In this document: positions 22,072 through 30,216 of the stretch, one piece after another
Layout: each line of letters begins with the position of its first letter
How positions within the stretch are numbered: the stretch's first letter is position 1
Source of the DNA: a virus
Direction: 5' to 3' (one strand)
Length of the DNA stretch: 59,504 nt
IMG/VR virus record: IMGVR_UViG_3300050021_000174
Span: 1 to 59,504 of that record
Made by a program: the position numbers and the translations under genes
Notes under the pieces: generated by a model
Told to the model about the DNA's origin: nothing
What the model saw: the letters and a program-made list of their open reading frames with translations, nothing else
Database searches by the model: none

Positions 22072-22515
22072 ATGGGATTAGATTGTAGTCATAATGCGTT
22101 TCATGGTGCTTATTCAGCGTTTAACCGTTTCAGGCAAGCGGTTTGCTTTGCTCTTGGTGGTAGCTTCCCGCCGCACTGGAAACACAATCCCGACTTTTCG
22201 ATTACGAAAGGTCCGAATGATGAGTTTACCTATGACCGGACTTTAGACGAGGGCGTGATTTATTTTGGACGATATTTAGATGAAGATTCCGGCTTAGCCA
22301 TTTTTCTGAAGCACTCCGACTGCGATGGAGAGATTTCACCCGAAGATTGCACAAAGGTGGCGGACGAATTGGAATCTCTTTTGCCCGAGATTGAGAAGTA
22401 TGGAATGGGAGGCGGACATATTTCCGCGCGCGGTGGATATGCCGACGTAGCCCGAAAGTTTATAGGCGGGTGCCGTGAGGCCGCTAAGTCCAACGAGCCG
22501 CTGATTTTTGCTTAG
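22072..22515 (+). CDS. Conserved phage protein (MGLDCSHxAFxGAYSAFNRFR type)
   Basis: 147 residues from the ATG at 22072, after GGGAGGG. It starts MGLDCSHNAFHGAYSAFNRF, a start I recognise from many phage hypothetical proteins; the middle has YLDEDSGLAIFLKHSDCDGE and the end GGHISARGGYADVARKFIGG. His, Cys and Asp residues could bind metal. Function unknown. Confidence 0.6.
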   Translation: MGLDCSHNAFHGAYSAFNRFRQAVCFALGGSFPPHWKHNPDFSITKGPNDEFTYDRTLDEGVIYFGRYLDEDSGLAIFLKHSDCDGEISPEDCTKVADELESLLPEIEKYGMGGGHISARGGYADVARKFIGGCREAAKSNEPLIFA

Positions 22516-22544
22516 CGCCCCGCCCCGATAGCGAGGGAGAGTGA

Positions 22545-22736
22545 ATGGAACATTGGAACATTGGCGATAAAGTGTGCCTTCCTGGATGCCAGCGTGAAGC
22601 ACCGGAAACGGTAATCGCTCGCGATAGATTCGGCCGGGTTGAGATAGAGTGGGCGGATGGGAGCGGCAGTTATCATCTGGACCAAGAGCTTGTCGAGCCT
22701 GAGTTGAACGGCGAAATGCCGAGGCAGTTGACCTGA
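22545..22736 (+). CDS. Small beta-rich protein
   Basis: 63 residues, with AGGGAGAG before the ATG. WNIGDKVCLPGCQREAPETV and RVEIEWADGSGSYHLDQELVEPE is a single SH3-like or KOW-like barrel. May bind nucleic acid or protein. Function unknown. Confidence 0.5.
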   Translation: MEHWNIGDKVCLPGCQREAPETVIARDRFGRVEIEWADGSGSYHLDQELVEPELNGEMPRQLT

Positions 22737-22772
22737 GATGCAAAAACTTCTGACCCCTGAGCATAAATAGAA

Positions 22773-22985
22773 ATGAATAGATGGTTGTCGATGCCAGGCG
22801 CGTGTGAGTACGCCGATATGTCACGCAAGACTATGCGGCGCCTAATTGCTGACGGACTGATTGCTGCCGACAGGATAGGCGCAAGCTCGCGCGGTCACTG
22901 GCGCATAGACCGGGAAAGCATCGACAGTTATTTTGGCAGGACTGAGCAAAAAATACTTGCGAAAATACGGGGTCTTCGGCAATGA
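22773..22985 (+). CDS. xis: Excisionase-like HTH protein
   Basis: 70 residues, overlapping the integrase start by four bases. LSMPGACEYADMSRKTMRRLIADG, then GHWRIDRESIDSYF is the MerR-like winged helix typical of excisionases and phage AlpA-type regulators. Next to an integrase gene this points to control of integration or excision. The integrase is broken, so its present role is uncertain. Confidence 0.65.
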   Translation: MNRWLSMPGACEYADMSRKTMRRLIADGLIAADRIGASSRGHWRIDRESIDSYFGRTEQKILAKIRGLRQ

Positions 22986-23508
22986 TTCTGTGCATGAGAC
23001 TCGGGAAGCGCAAAAAATACGGAACTTATTTTATCGAGTTTGATTCCGGAAAACGCCTATCCCTTCAGACTCAGGATGAGCGAGAGGCCAAGCGTCTTTA
23101 TAATGTCTACCGGGCCGAATGGCTTGCGGGGAAGCTCGAACATATCACCGGAGCTTGTTCTAAAACACTTGCGGATTACGCGGAAGAATATCTGAAATGG
23201 GCCGTTGAGGTCCAACCTCACTCGACCTATAGGGCAAACAAACTGGCACTGGATAAACTGAAGCATTTCGCAGGAGAGAAGATCGCTCTGGACCGGATTG
23301 GGATTAAACACATCGACGATATGTGCGCTACGCTCAAGAAACTATCGCCAAACTCGGTCAACAACTACATCCGGCACGCGAGAGTCGTTCTTAATAAGGC
23401 CGTAGATTGGGGATATCTCAAGAGTAACCCGCTATCCAAGGTGAAGCAGGTCAAAGTTGAGAAGCGCCCTCCTGCATTTCTGGACAAGCAACAAGCGGCG
23501 ATATTCAT
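22982..23508 (+). pseudogene. int: Tyrosine integrase, truncated by an IS
   Basis: About 175 codons remain: an N-terminal arm-type DNA-binding part (KYGTYFIEFDSGKRLSLQTQ) and the SAM-like core-binding domain (LADYAEEYLKWAVEVQ to AVDWGYLKSNPLSKVKQVKV). The frame enters the IS left end after AAIF and stops at 23533. The catalytic domain with R-K-H-R-H-Y is missing. It is not found on the far side: joining the flanks gives only about 12 more codons. So the IS insertion was accompanied or followed by a deletion. A phage with this gene cannot integrate by tyrosine recombination. Confidence 0.85.
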
Positions 23509-23558
23509 AAAACCTCCGCAAGGAAACCCCTGATTGAAATCAGGGGAGGAATTGCGGC

Positions 23559-23587
23559 TTGACACGCCGCATCACATGGTATACTAT
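23559..23587 (+). promoter_or_regulatory. Candidate tnpA promoter within the left end
   Basis: TTGACA (23559-23564) lies in the loop of the second left-end stem. TACTAT is 17 bases away (23582-23587) and TATACT 15 away. Both are weaker than the TATAAT in the matching place of the tnpB element, consistent with low transposase expression. Confidence 0.5.
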
Positions 23588-23594
23588 GTGAGGT

Positions 23595-24008
23595 ATGGAA
23601 AACGTTACTACAAACAGAAATTGTGTGTATCAGACTGCTTACCATCTTGTGTGGTGTCCGAAGTACCGGCACGACATTTTGACTGGTGAAGTGGCTAAAG
23701 CACTTGAAGAACTTTTGGATCAAGTTTGCTCCGAAAGAAAGTGGACTATACTGGCACGAGAAGTTCAGCCTGACCACATCCACTTGTTTTTGAGCATTCC
23801 GCCTTCGGTTGCCGTTTCCGATGCTGTGAAAATCCTCAAAGGTACTACGGGTAGACGGCTGTTTGTTCGCTTCCCTGTTCTTAAGAAACGGTTGTGGGGA
23901 GGGCATCTTTGGTCGCCGTCTTACTATGTCGGAACGGCGGGACATGTGAGTGCAGACACTATTAAGAAGTACATTGAACGCTCCGAGCATGTAACGAAGA
24001 GAAGGTAA
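23595..24008 (+). CDS. tnpA: TnpA, HUH Y1 transposase (IS200/IS605)
   Basis: 137 residues, the normal length. HUH motif H61-I-H63 in VQPDHIHLFLS and catalytic Y126 in IKKYIERS; also the typical YHLVWCPKYR start and WGGHLWSPSYYVGTAGHVS. It cuts and joins single-stranded DNA at the hairpin ends and moves the element to TTCAT sites, favouring the lagging-strand template. Only weak GAGG lies close to the ATG, in keeping with low translation. The same ends on the tnpB-only element and the solitary right end mean it could mobilise those in trans. Three bases separate it from the endonuclease gene. Confidence 0.93.
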   Translation: MENVTTNRNCVYQTAYHLVWCPKYRHDILTGEVAKALEELLDQVCSERKWTILAREVQPDHIHLFLSIPPSVAVSDAVKILKGTTGRRLFVRFPVLKKRLWGGHLWSPSYYVGTAGHVSADTIKKYIERSEHVTKRR

Positions 24009-24011
24009 AAT

Positions 24012-24863
24012 ATGGGAGTTCCCAACAAGATCAATAAAGATAATTTGCAATTGGCTTTGAATGCTTACCAATCTGGACAATCGCTGCTTTCCTCCGGGAA
24101 TATTATTGGCGTTAGTGGGGCGGCACTTCGTCAGTATTGCATAAAGCACGGAATAGCACGGAGAACACGAAGTGCATCTATGCGAAAATTGAAAGTTAAC
24201 GAACACTTTTTTGAACAAATCATTAATGAACCCTCTGCATATTGGCTTGGGTTTATTCTTGCCGACGGAACGATTTTTAATGATTCCCTGACTCTTGCTC
24301 TGCATATCAAAGACTCTAATCATTTGGAGAAATTTAAAGAATCTATCGGTGCAGATCATCTTATTAAACATTATCATTATTCCAACCAAACCAGTCGTTG
24401 CCAAATTTCGATACGACGGCATGAGATTGTAAACGATTTGGCTAACCTGGGAATATATCGCAACAAGAGTCTTACTGTTAAGCCTCCGGTTGAACAAATC
24501 CCATTGTCTCTTGTCCATCATTTTTGGAGAGGGGTAATAGACGGAGATGGAAGTATTTGTTTTTTGAAAAAACGCCCTCATAATTCGCACATTTCTCTTG
24601 TGGGTTCTGAATATGTTTGTAATGCCTTCTCTGTTTGGGTCAAAACTTTAGATATAGATAGTCCTGTAGTGAAGCAACATAAAAGCATTTTTGAAGTTAA
24701 AGTATTTGGTAGAATTCGGTGCCGTGTTGTACTTTCTGCTTTATACAAAGATGCCACTCTCTTTCTAAATCGAAAATTTAACGCAAGTCACAATCTTGCT
24801 CGGATTGGTTGCTCTATCGAGCTTCCAAGGGGTGAAGTAGACCACCCTGATGTTGCCGCCTAG
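24012..24863 (+). CDS. LAGLIDADG homing endonuclease with N-terminal HTH
   Basis: 283 residues. The N-terminus has a helix-turn-helix (ALNAYQSGQSLLSSGNIIGV SG then LRQYCIKHGIARR). Two LAGLIDADG motifs follow: YWLGFILADG (77-86, catalytic D85) and FWRGVIDGDG (171-180, catalytic D179), each with the usual beta-strand saddle after it, so it is a complete monomeric enzyme. It would cut one long DNA site. AAGG sits seven bases before the ATG, giving it a better start than tnpA, to which it is coupled. Base composition is more AT-rich than the phage genes around it. It occupies the place tnpB or iscB usually has in such elements. Confidence 0.9.
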   Translation: MGVPNKINKDNLQLALNAYQSGQSLLSSGNIIGVSGAALRQYCIKHGIARRTRSASMRKLKVNEHFFEQIINEPSAYWLGFILADGTIFNDSLTLALHIKDSNHLEKFKESIGADHLIKHYHYSNQTSRCQISIRRHEIVNDLANLGIYRNKSLTVKPPVEQIPLSLVHHFWRGVIDGDGSICFLKKRPHNSHISLVGSEYVCNAFSVWVKTLDIDSPVVKQHKSIFEVKVFGRIRCRVVLSALYKDATLFLNRKFNASHNLARIGCSIELPRGEVDHPDVAA

Positions 24864-24934
24864 CAGCGGACAATAAAGCCTCTGACTTCAGTCAGGGGTT
24901 GTTTACAGTGGACCTCGTGTTGAAATGTTTGGAT

Positions 24935-26209
24935 CTAAATTAAAATTTCGCCCGGTGGCCTCTCATCATATGGAGGTTTTAGCGCAATTAAATCAGCTTG
25001 GCATATTAGTATCTTGTGGGTTTCTTCAAAAGAAGTGGGATAGTAGTTTACTATCCTACTAATTTGAAACCGGCCTTTATACTTGGGCCGTATAAATCTA
25101 GCCCAATTCTCATTTGTATAGTACCAAAGTGAATTACTATTCCAGCGGCTAACGTGAGTCGGGTCTTGAAACGCGCCGCGTCCATCTGTACTCGGCACTT
25201 CTATTAACAGCCAACCGCCGGGTGCAAGAACTCTGTACGCCTCACCCATCGTAAAAATCGGGTCTTTCAGGTGCTCGAAGATATGATACGCCTTAATCAC
25301 GCCAACTGAACCGTCAGCAAACGGCCACCTTTTGTTCAGGTCGCACTTCACGTCCGCGTCGAACTTGTCAACGGTCGTAAATCCCGGCCATGCGTTGAAC
25401 CGTCCGCCGAGGTCGAGTAGCCTGAGCTTGTTGTCTTTGGCCCATCGTATAGCCATGTCCCGGCTGTACTTGAGATAGTTTTGGTCTGTGAGATATTGAA
25501 CTTCGGCATTGTCGGTCACGCTGGTGTTGCTGGGGTGGCGTCGATATAAATATAGGCATTCGTCTATGTGCCTGATTCCCGCAGCCCCGTATGTAATAAA
25601 AAAGCGACAGTTTAAATCGTGGTCATCAGCGGTAGGCATCGTCTCGTCATGTCCGCCAAGGTTGAAGTAGCTGGAAGTTCTAAAACAGCGCACATGATTG
25701 GGGGACCACTCTACCCTTCGGAAAGAATGAGGCGAAGGCGAAAACGCAACCATTTCTTTTAGCTGGTGTCCCTCGAATTCAAAAGCACGAGACTGCCATC
25801 CATAGTCCGAACTGTAAACAAATGGCTCCCAAGTCCGGTCTATGAACTCCGCTGAGTTGCTGTACGCCATGTGAACATCGGAGTCCGCGAAGGATTCAGC
25901 CACCCGATCCAAGGCATTGACCGTGAGCATGTCGTCTGCATCCAACTCGACTAGGACTTCGCCTGTGGCTTCGAGCGCCAAAGTCTTTTTCAATCTCCCT
26001 ATCTTGTTCCGTCCTCCGGCGAGTTCGTCGGGAATGTCTATCACCCTTACCCGGTCGTCTCCTCGAATGTATCCAGGAACCGACCCGCCGTTGTTTACCC
26101 CGATGAGCCATTCCCAATCGGCGTAGGTCTGCTCTTGGAGTTTACGGTAAGCGTCCCGTAAATACGGGGAAGAAGATTTATGGACCGGCGTGAAGACTGA
26201 CAGTTCCAA
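24935..26209 (-). CDS. Glycosyltransferase family 2 / SAM methyltransferase fusion
   Basis: 424 residues. Residues 1-230 are a GT-A fold: SVFTPVHKSSSPYLRDAYRK start, VLVELDADDML (DAD metal motif) and a conserved TADDHDLNCRFF. Residues 255-424 are a class I methyltransferase: LRLLDLGGRFNAW, VDKFDADVKCDLNKRWPFAD, then IKAYHIFEHLKDP and LAPGGWLLIEVPS. The pair could attach and methylate a sugar on virion, DNA or host envelope. It lies directly downstream of the tail fibre gene (11 bases) and is the last late gene, which favours fibre or envelope glycans as substrate; this is inference. Its end is 28 bases from the IS. Confidence 0.8.
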   Translation of the reverse strand: MELSVFTPVHKSSSPYLRDAYRKLQEQTYADWEWLIGVNNGGSVPGYIRGDDRVRVIDIPDELAGGRNKIGRLKKTLALEATGEVLVELDADDMLTVNALDRVAESFADSDVHMAYSNSAEFIDRTWEPFVYSSDYGWQSRAFEFEGHQLKEMVAFSPSPHSFRRVEWSPNHVRCFRTSSYFNLGGHDETMPTADDHDLNCRFFITYGAAGIRHIDECLYLYRRHPSNTSVTDNAEVQYLTDQNYLKYSRDMAIRWAKDNKLRLLDLGGRFNAWPGFTTVDKFDADVKCDLNKRWPFADGSVGVIKAYHIFEHLKDPIFTMGEAYRVLAPGGWLLIEVPSTDGRGAFQDPTHVSRWNSNSLWYYTNENWARFIRPKYKGRFQISRIVNYYPTSFEETHKILICQADLIALKPPYDERPPGEILI

Positions 26210-26220
26210 TAAAGTATCTC

Positions 26221-28533
26221 CTATAGGTTGAGTTTATACCCAAGCACATTAAACGTAGGCGTTGCACCTGCTCCACCCCAATACCAAAGAGTCTGGCCGC
26301 TCAGGATTGGCATTGTTACAAGAATGGTTGTCCCCGCCTGAATGGTAATAAATATATTTGTTCCATCTACACTAAAATTAAGGCCAGTTGTCGCCGCTAC
26401 GGGCTGTAAGGCCGCAAAGGTTACTTCTACTGCATTGGGTGGAATTGTTGTTGATAAGTTCACTGTTCCAGGCGACCCAGATGTATGCGTTCCAACCAAG
26501 GTTACGGGTATCCTGGGATTAATCCATATCTTATCGTTCAACTGATTGCTAAACATCACAATGCTACCGATTCCTATGTAAATACTTCCAACATATCGTA
26601 CATAAGAGTATCCTGTCAGTGGAGTATACCCCGTACTGCCGTCTTGTATGGCTATAAGGTAAGAATCTCCTAAACCGTCTGCATATACGTATAGGTCATA
26701 CCACACCGAACTTAAAACAGAAGGATAATAGGACGAAGGGTCAGTTATATCTGCGTAGAAAATTTTAACAACCGTAGTGTCGGTCCCATTTGACAAAGTT
26801 AAGTCGTGGATATTTGCCATAATGGAATTGGTGCCATGTGTGTTTATGCTTATCTGAGAATAACCGCCGATGGATACGTAACTCTGAGTTGCCAGCGCCC
26901 CCAAAACCTGCCCATTCGAATAGGCTTTCCCGTTCGCAGCACTGAGAAAGAAAGACTGTGCTCCGGCAGCCGTGGTGGCATAAACTCCGGTACTATCCAT
27001 AGCGACCAGCGGATTGCTTGCGGCGGTAGCGAACTTCCCACCCGATAAAAGAGTTACGCTGCTCGCTAGAGTGCTTCCTAACAGTCCGGTCGCCCCTTGA
27101 GCCCCTGTAGCCCCTGTAGCCCCGGCCGGTCCCTGGCTACCCTGTAACCCCGTCGCGCCTTGCGAACCAGAAGAACCCTGTGCCCCGGTTGATCCAGCGG
27201 AGCCTGTAGCCCCTGTCGGTCCTTGACTTCCTTGAAGTCCGGTAGCGCCCTGAGTACCTGCCGGTCCCTGCGCCCCTGTGGCTCCAGTTGAACCGGTTGC
27301 ACCAGATGAACCCTGACTTCCTTGAAGCCCGGTTGATCCTTGAGCACCGTTGGCTCCCTGCGGACCTTGAGGCCCTTGGAAAGCTGCGGAATTAAAATTC
27401 CAGTCGGTGTGTGTGCCTGAGCCGCCTACGGTTGTGGGGTTTATAATAAACGTTGTTCCGGTGTAGGAAACGATATTGCCGGTTATGAAATTGGAAGAAT
27501 TTGCATTCGATGACGTTGTAACTGCCCCGCCAGGCTGATAACCCAAGCCAAGCTGGGTTGTGAAACTGTAATAGGAACCATCATTAGGACTGCCGATAGT
27601 AACAGAGGTAGTGCTGGTGGCCGAGAACGGAGTCCCCGTTCCGCCCTGCGATCCCTGAACTCCCTGTGTCCCCGTTACGCCCTGCGTGCCCTGCGAACCA
27701 GTGGCCCCGGTTGATCCGGTCGGACCTTGTGATCCAGTTGCTCCCTGCGACCCTGTTGTACCAGTAGCTCCTTGTGCTCCTTGCGCTCCCGTCGCCCCCG
27801 TCGCCCCCGTTGCTCCGGTCGGACCTTGGCTTCCCGTTGGTCCCTGTGCTCCAGTTTGTCCGCTTACACCTTGCGTGCCCTGCGGTCCCACGGACCCAGT
27901 AGCACCGGTTGGACCAAGCGATCCCTGCGGACCGGATAATCCCTGCGGACCCATATCGCCCGCAACGCCCTGAACACCTTGGTTCCCTTGCGCTCCGGTA
28001 AGACCCGTAGCACCGGTTGGCCCGGCTGGACCTTGAGCGCCCTGCGGCGTAGTACCAATCGGATAAGATGCAGGATTGCCTGAATCGTCAAACCCGACCA
28101 ACGTCCTAGCGGTAGCCTGAAAATAGGGAACATCTGATTGAGAACTACGGGGTAGTTGAAGCGCACGGTCGGCTTCTTCTTTAAGCTGCTGGACTTGCAG
28201 AGCAAGCTCGTCTAGTCCTGAATTTATAGAAGCTGCCGGTATGTCGGAGTTGGCTACGAAATTTATTCCTTGGGTATACGGAGCTTCCCGCAAAAGAGTT
28301 AGGGTATATCCAATTGGAAGGCTGTTCGTGAGAGTTACGTTCCCCCCCGTTGACACTCCAACCCCCGAAAGAGTGTAGTCTACATTTAAGGTAAGGGTTG
28401 TCTCTACTCCGTTCTCATCGGTAGTCAGGACTAAAAGGTCGGACGATTCCTTTATGATAAAGCTGTACGGGAATGGACCGGTAGCATCCGACCCAGTATA
28501 GGTATTCTTGCATGTGCTGACATTTACTGTCAT
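26221..28533 (-). CDS. Tail fibre protein with collagen-like repeats
   Basis: 770 residues. The N-terminal 160 residues resemble the virion-binding domain of T7-type fibres ([39 protein letters not shown]), ending in a short helix. Two collagen-like Gly-X-Y stretches (about 163-300 and 387-492, rich in GPQ, GAT and GSQ) flank a beta module ([20 protein letters not shown]). The C-terminal 270 residues are a beta-rich receptor-binding head. It is expected to be a trimer. Start overlaps the ATP-grasp gene stop. The repeats in DNA are near-repetitive and can recombine. Confidence 0.88.
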   Translation of the reverse strand: MTVNVSTCKNTYTGSDATGPFPYSFIIKESSDLLVLTTDENGVETTLTLNVDYTLSGVGVSTGGNVTLTNSLPIGYTLTLLREAPYTQGINFVANSDIPAASINSGLDELALQVQQLKEEADRALQLPRSSQSDVPYFQATARTLVGFDDSGNPASYPIGTTPQGAQGPAGPTGATGLTGAQGNQGVQGVAGDMGPQGLSGPQGSLGPTGATGSVGPQGTQGVSGQTGAQGPTGSQGPTGATGATGATGAQGAQGATGTTGSQGATGSQGPTGSTGATGSQGTQGVTGTQGVQGSQGGTGTPFSATSTTSVTIGSPNDGSYYSFTTQLGLGYQPGGAVTTSSNANSSNFITGNIVSYTGTTFIINPTTVGGSGTHTDWNFNSAAFQGPQGPQGANGAQGSTGLQGSQGSSGATGSTGATGAQGPAGTQGATGLQGSQGPTGATGSAGSTGAQGSSGSQGATGLQGSQGPAGATGATGAQGATGLLGSTLASSVTLLSGGKFATAASNPLVAMDSTGVYATTAAGAQSFFLSAANGKAYSNGQVLGALATQSYVSIGGYSQISINTHGTNSIMANIHDLTLSNGTDTTVVKIFYADITDPSSYYPSVLSSVWYDLYVYADGLGDSYLIAIQDGSTGYTPLTGYSYVRYVGSIYIGIGSIVMFSNQLNDKIWINPRIPVTLVGTHTSGSPGTVNLSTTIPPNAVEVTFAALQPVAATTGLNFSVDGTNIFITIQAGTTILVTMPILSGQTLWYWGGAGATPTFNVLGYKLNL

Positions 28534-29795
28534 GATGACTCCTGAATTTTAGGTATTGATATACCATGATCTTGCATTTTGTTCCATTCGGTCTTTGTTT
28601 TATCTATAGCCTCAAGGGAGGACTCAAGCCCCTCTGCCTTTAGTTCGTCGCGTATCTCTATAATGTTGCCTTTGCATTCTTCCCACGTCGAACCCGTGAC
28701 GGCGATGGTTCCCAAGGTTCCGTTTGGACACGGTTGAGGAAGGACATAACAGGTTCCGTCTATTTCACAAGAGTATCGCAGCTTGATATTGTTCCTGTAT
28801 TTTGGCGGAAAGTATATCGGCAAGGCTTCCGTCTTGGCTGTCTCTGAATAGAGGCATAGTTCCATAGCGCATTTATCGGCGAACTCTGGCTCCACTACTT
28901 TGCCCTGAGCGCCCCCCGAATATATTTTCGGCCAATTTATAACTAGGTTCAATTTGGCCCCGAAACTTGGCGCACCCTCTCTCATGCAAATATCTATTGC
29001 CTTATAGGCTCCATTTTTCTGAACCCTCAATTCGCAAGGCGTGTTGCTGCGGCATCGGTATTTTTTAAGAGTGGGGGCTATTTTTGCATTGTAATCTATC
29101 ACCTGTTCGGGAAGTTGATCGTAGTCCATAGTTTTGCAGAAGTAGGCTTCGCTTTTGATCTCGACACCAAAGACTGTCTTTTGGGGATACTCGCCATCAA
29201 TGCAATACAAATCGTAGGAAATTTCCACCGCATCGGGGACTTCTTCTTCAACAAGGAAGTCCTGCGTTTCTTTCCACGGCCCAAGGTCGCGTGCGAGTCG
29301 GTCCAGTTTACCTTCGGACATCTTGAGGCTATCTGACCTGAATGTTTCGCACATTCCTCTAATTATCGATATTTTAACGTACACCCCTTCGTGAGTTTTC
29401 AAATACTTGCGGAGTGCTGTTATCCCAGCCACAACTTCGTAATTTGGAGCTGGGATATTTAGCTCTTGGAAAAGTTCTTTACACTCGATTCTGAAATTCT
29501 CAATATCTTCTGCCATTTTCGCAGACCAAACATTCTCCCCCATGCCTTCAAGGTGGACAGCCAAATCACCATAAAGAATGTCCGGCATAATCCAAGTATA
29601 TCCTTGCCCTATAAGGTGATAAAAGTCATTGACTCGCGTTACGCCTTTGTAGCCAACGCCAACCTGAAGCTGAAATTGGCTCGGAAAAGCACTGGCCCAA
29701 TTTGAGAAATAGGCTGATTTTTCCGCACCCTGGACGGCCAATGTCCGACTCAATTCACAAAACAACCCTTGGTCAACCACTATAAACTTATCCAT
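28530..29795 (-). CDS. ATP-grasp enzyme in the tail cassette
   Basis: 421 residues from the ATG at 29795. After an N-terminal Rossmann-like part ([20 protein letters not shown] to [17 protein letters not shown]), residues 85-330 fit the ATP-grasp fold: [57 protein letters not shown], then [21 protein letters not shown] and LVINWPKI with metal-binding acids and Asn. Such enzymes form amide or peptide bonds on a carboxylate with ATP. PurD-like proteins of this kind occur in some phages next to tail genes with no known substrate. It overlaps both neighbours, so it is made with the tail fibre. Confidence 0.7.
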   Translation of the reverse strand: MDKFIVVDQGLFCELSRTLAVQGAEKSAYFSNWASAFPSQFQLQVGVGYKGVTRVNDFYHLIGQGYTWIMPDILYGDLAVHLEGMGENVWSAKMAEDIENFRIECKELFQELNIPAPNYEVVAGITALRKYLKTHEGVYVKISIIRGMCETFRSDSLKMSEGKLDRLARDLGPWKETQDFLVEEEVPDAVEISYDLYCIDGEYPQKTVFGVEIKSEAYFCKTMDYDQLPEQVIDYNAKIAPTLKKYRCRSNTPCELRVQKNGAYKAIDICMREGAPSFGAKLNLVINWPKIYSGGAQGKVVEPEFADKCAMELCLYSETAKTEALPIYFPPKYRNNIKLRYSCEIDGTCYVLPQPCPNGTLGTIAVTGSTWEECKGNIIEIRDELKAEGLESSLEAIDKTKTEWNKMQDHGISIPKIQESS

Positions 29796-29980
29796 CACTT
29801 CTTTTCCCACACACTGAACTCGACACGTTTCAGCGGTGTACCACACTCACCACAATCATTGTTCACAAGCGGCGGGTGCGGGCTGTCTTCGCAGGATACG
29901 ATTTTGCGCTCGATAAACTTTCCGCAACCGTCACACCAATGTTTTGCCGGTGGATACTCATCCCGATATTCGTAGTTCAT
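29795..29980 (-). CDS. Small zinc-ribbon protein
   Basis: 61 residues with two CxxC pairs (WCDGCGKF and DCGECGTP) that together make one zinc ribbon. Starts in the ATG overlapping the next gene's stop and ends overlapping the ATP-grasp start (TGATG). Possibly an assembly or regulatory factor. Function unknown. Confidence 0.55.
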   Translation of the reverse strand: MNYEYRDEYPPAKHWCDGCGKFIERKIVSCEDSPHPPLVNNDCGECGTPLKRVEFSVWEKK

Positions 29981-30216
29981 TACTTTTTCTCCACAAGCAT
30001 CCGGTATCTTCCCGCCGCGTGTTGCCTTCCATCTGACCCCTTAACCGTTCCGGCTTTAGGCTGCGTAGAAATCCTCGCATCATTGCTGCTGTGCGCCTGC
30101 CCTCGAACCCCAACCCTGAGCTTGTCTGGCTTGCTCGATTTGCCGGACCTACTCTTGAGGGACTTTACGGCCTTGCTGGATTTACCCGGTGATTTGCCAG
30201 TGAGTATGGTTGCCAT
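29980..30216 (-). CDS. Small basic protein
   Basis: 78 residues, very rich in Lys, Ser and Arg (GKSPGKSSKAVKSLKSRSGK), probably disordered and able to bind nucleic acid. It begins one base after the large ejection protein gene. Could be a minor virion component packaged with DNA. No family recognised. Confidence 0.5.
   Translation of the reverse strand: MATILTGKSPGKSSKAVKSLKSRSGKSSKPDKLRVGVRGQAHSSNDARISTQPKAGTVKGSDGRQHAAGRYRMLVEKK

Larger units (their letters stand above)
23509..24906 (+). mobile_element. IS200/IS605-type element carrying tnpA and a LAGLIDADG endonuclease
   Basis: 1398 bp, inserted directly after TTCAT (23504-23508). The left end (AAAACCTCCGC...) has a perfect 9-bp hairpin CCCCTGATT/AATCAGGGG with loop GA and a second stem GCGGC/GCCGC whose loop contains TTGACA. 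The right end has CCTCTGACT/AGTCAGGGG with loop TC and ends TTTAC at 24906. The left end is nearly identical to that of the tnpB element at 52032-53274 over 62 bases; the right ends share the hairpin. There is no tnpB. It disrupts the integrase gene. Confidence 0.85.

Noticed and set aside
23505-24590. Leftward 361-residue reading frame across the IS
   Set aside because: Antisense shadow of tnpA and the LAGLIDADG gene; no start signal or motif.
24907-24934. Continuation of the integrase after the IS
   Set aside because: Joining the flanks gives only about 12 codons (IVDLVLKCLDLN) without any catalytic motif before a stop.
27686-27973. Rightward Pro-rich frame (95 residues)
   Set aside because: It is the complement of the collagen-like repeats (Gly codons reading as Pro).
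27078-28010. CRISPR-like short repeats
   Set aside because: They are the degenerate Gly-X-Y codon repeats of the tail fibre, in frame, without unique spacers.
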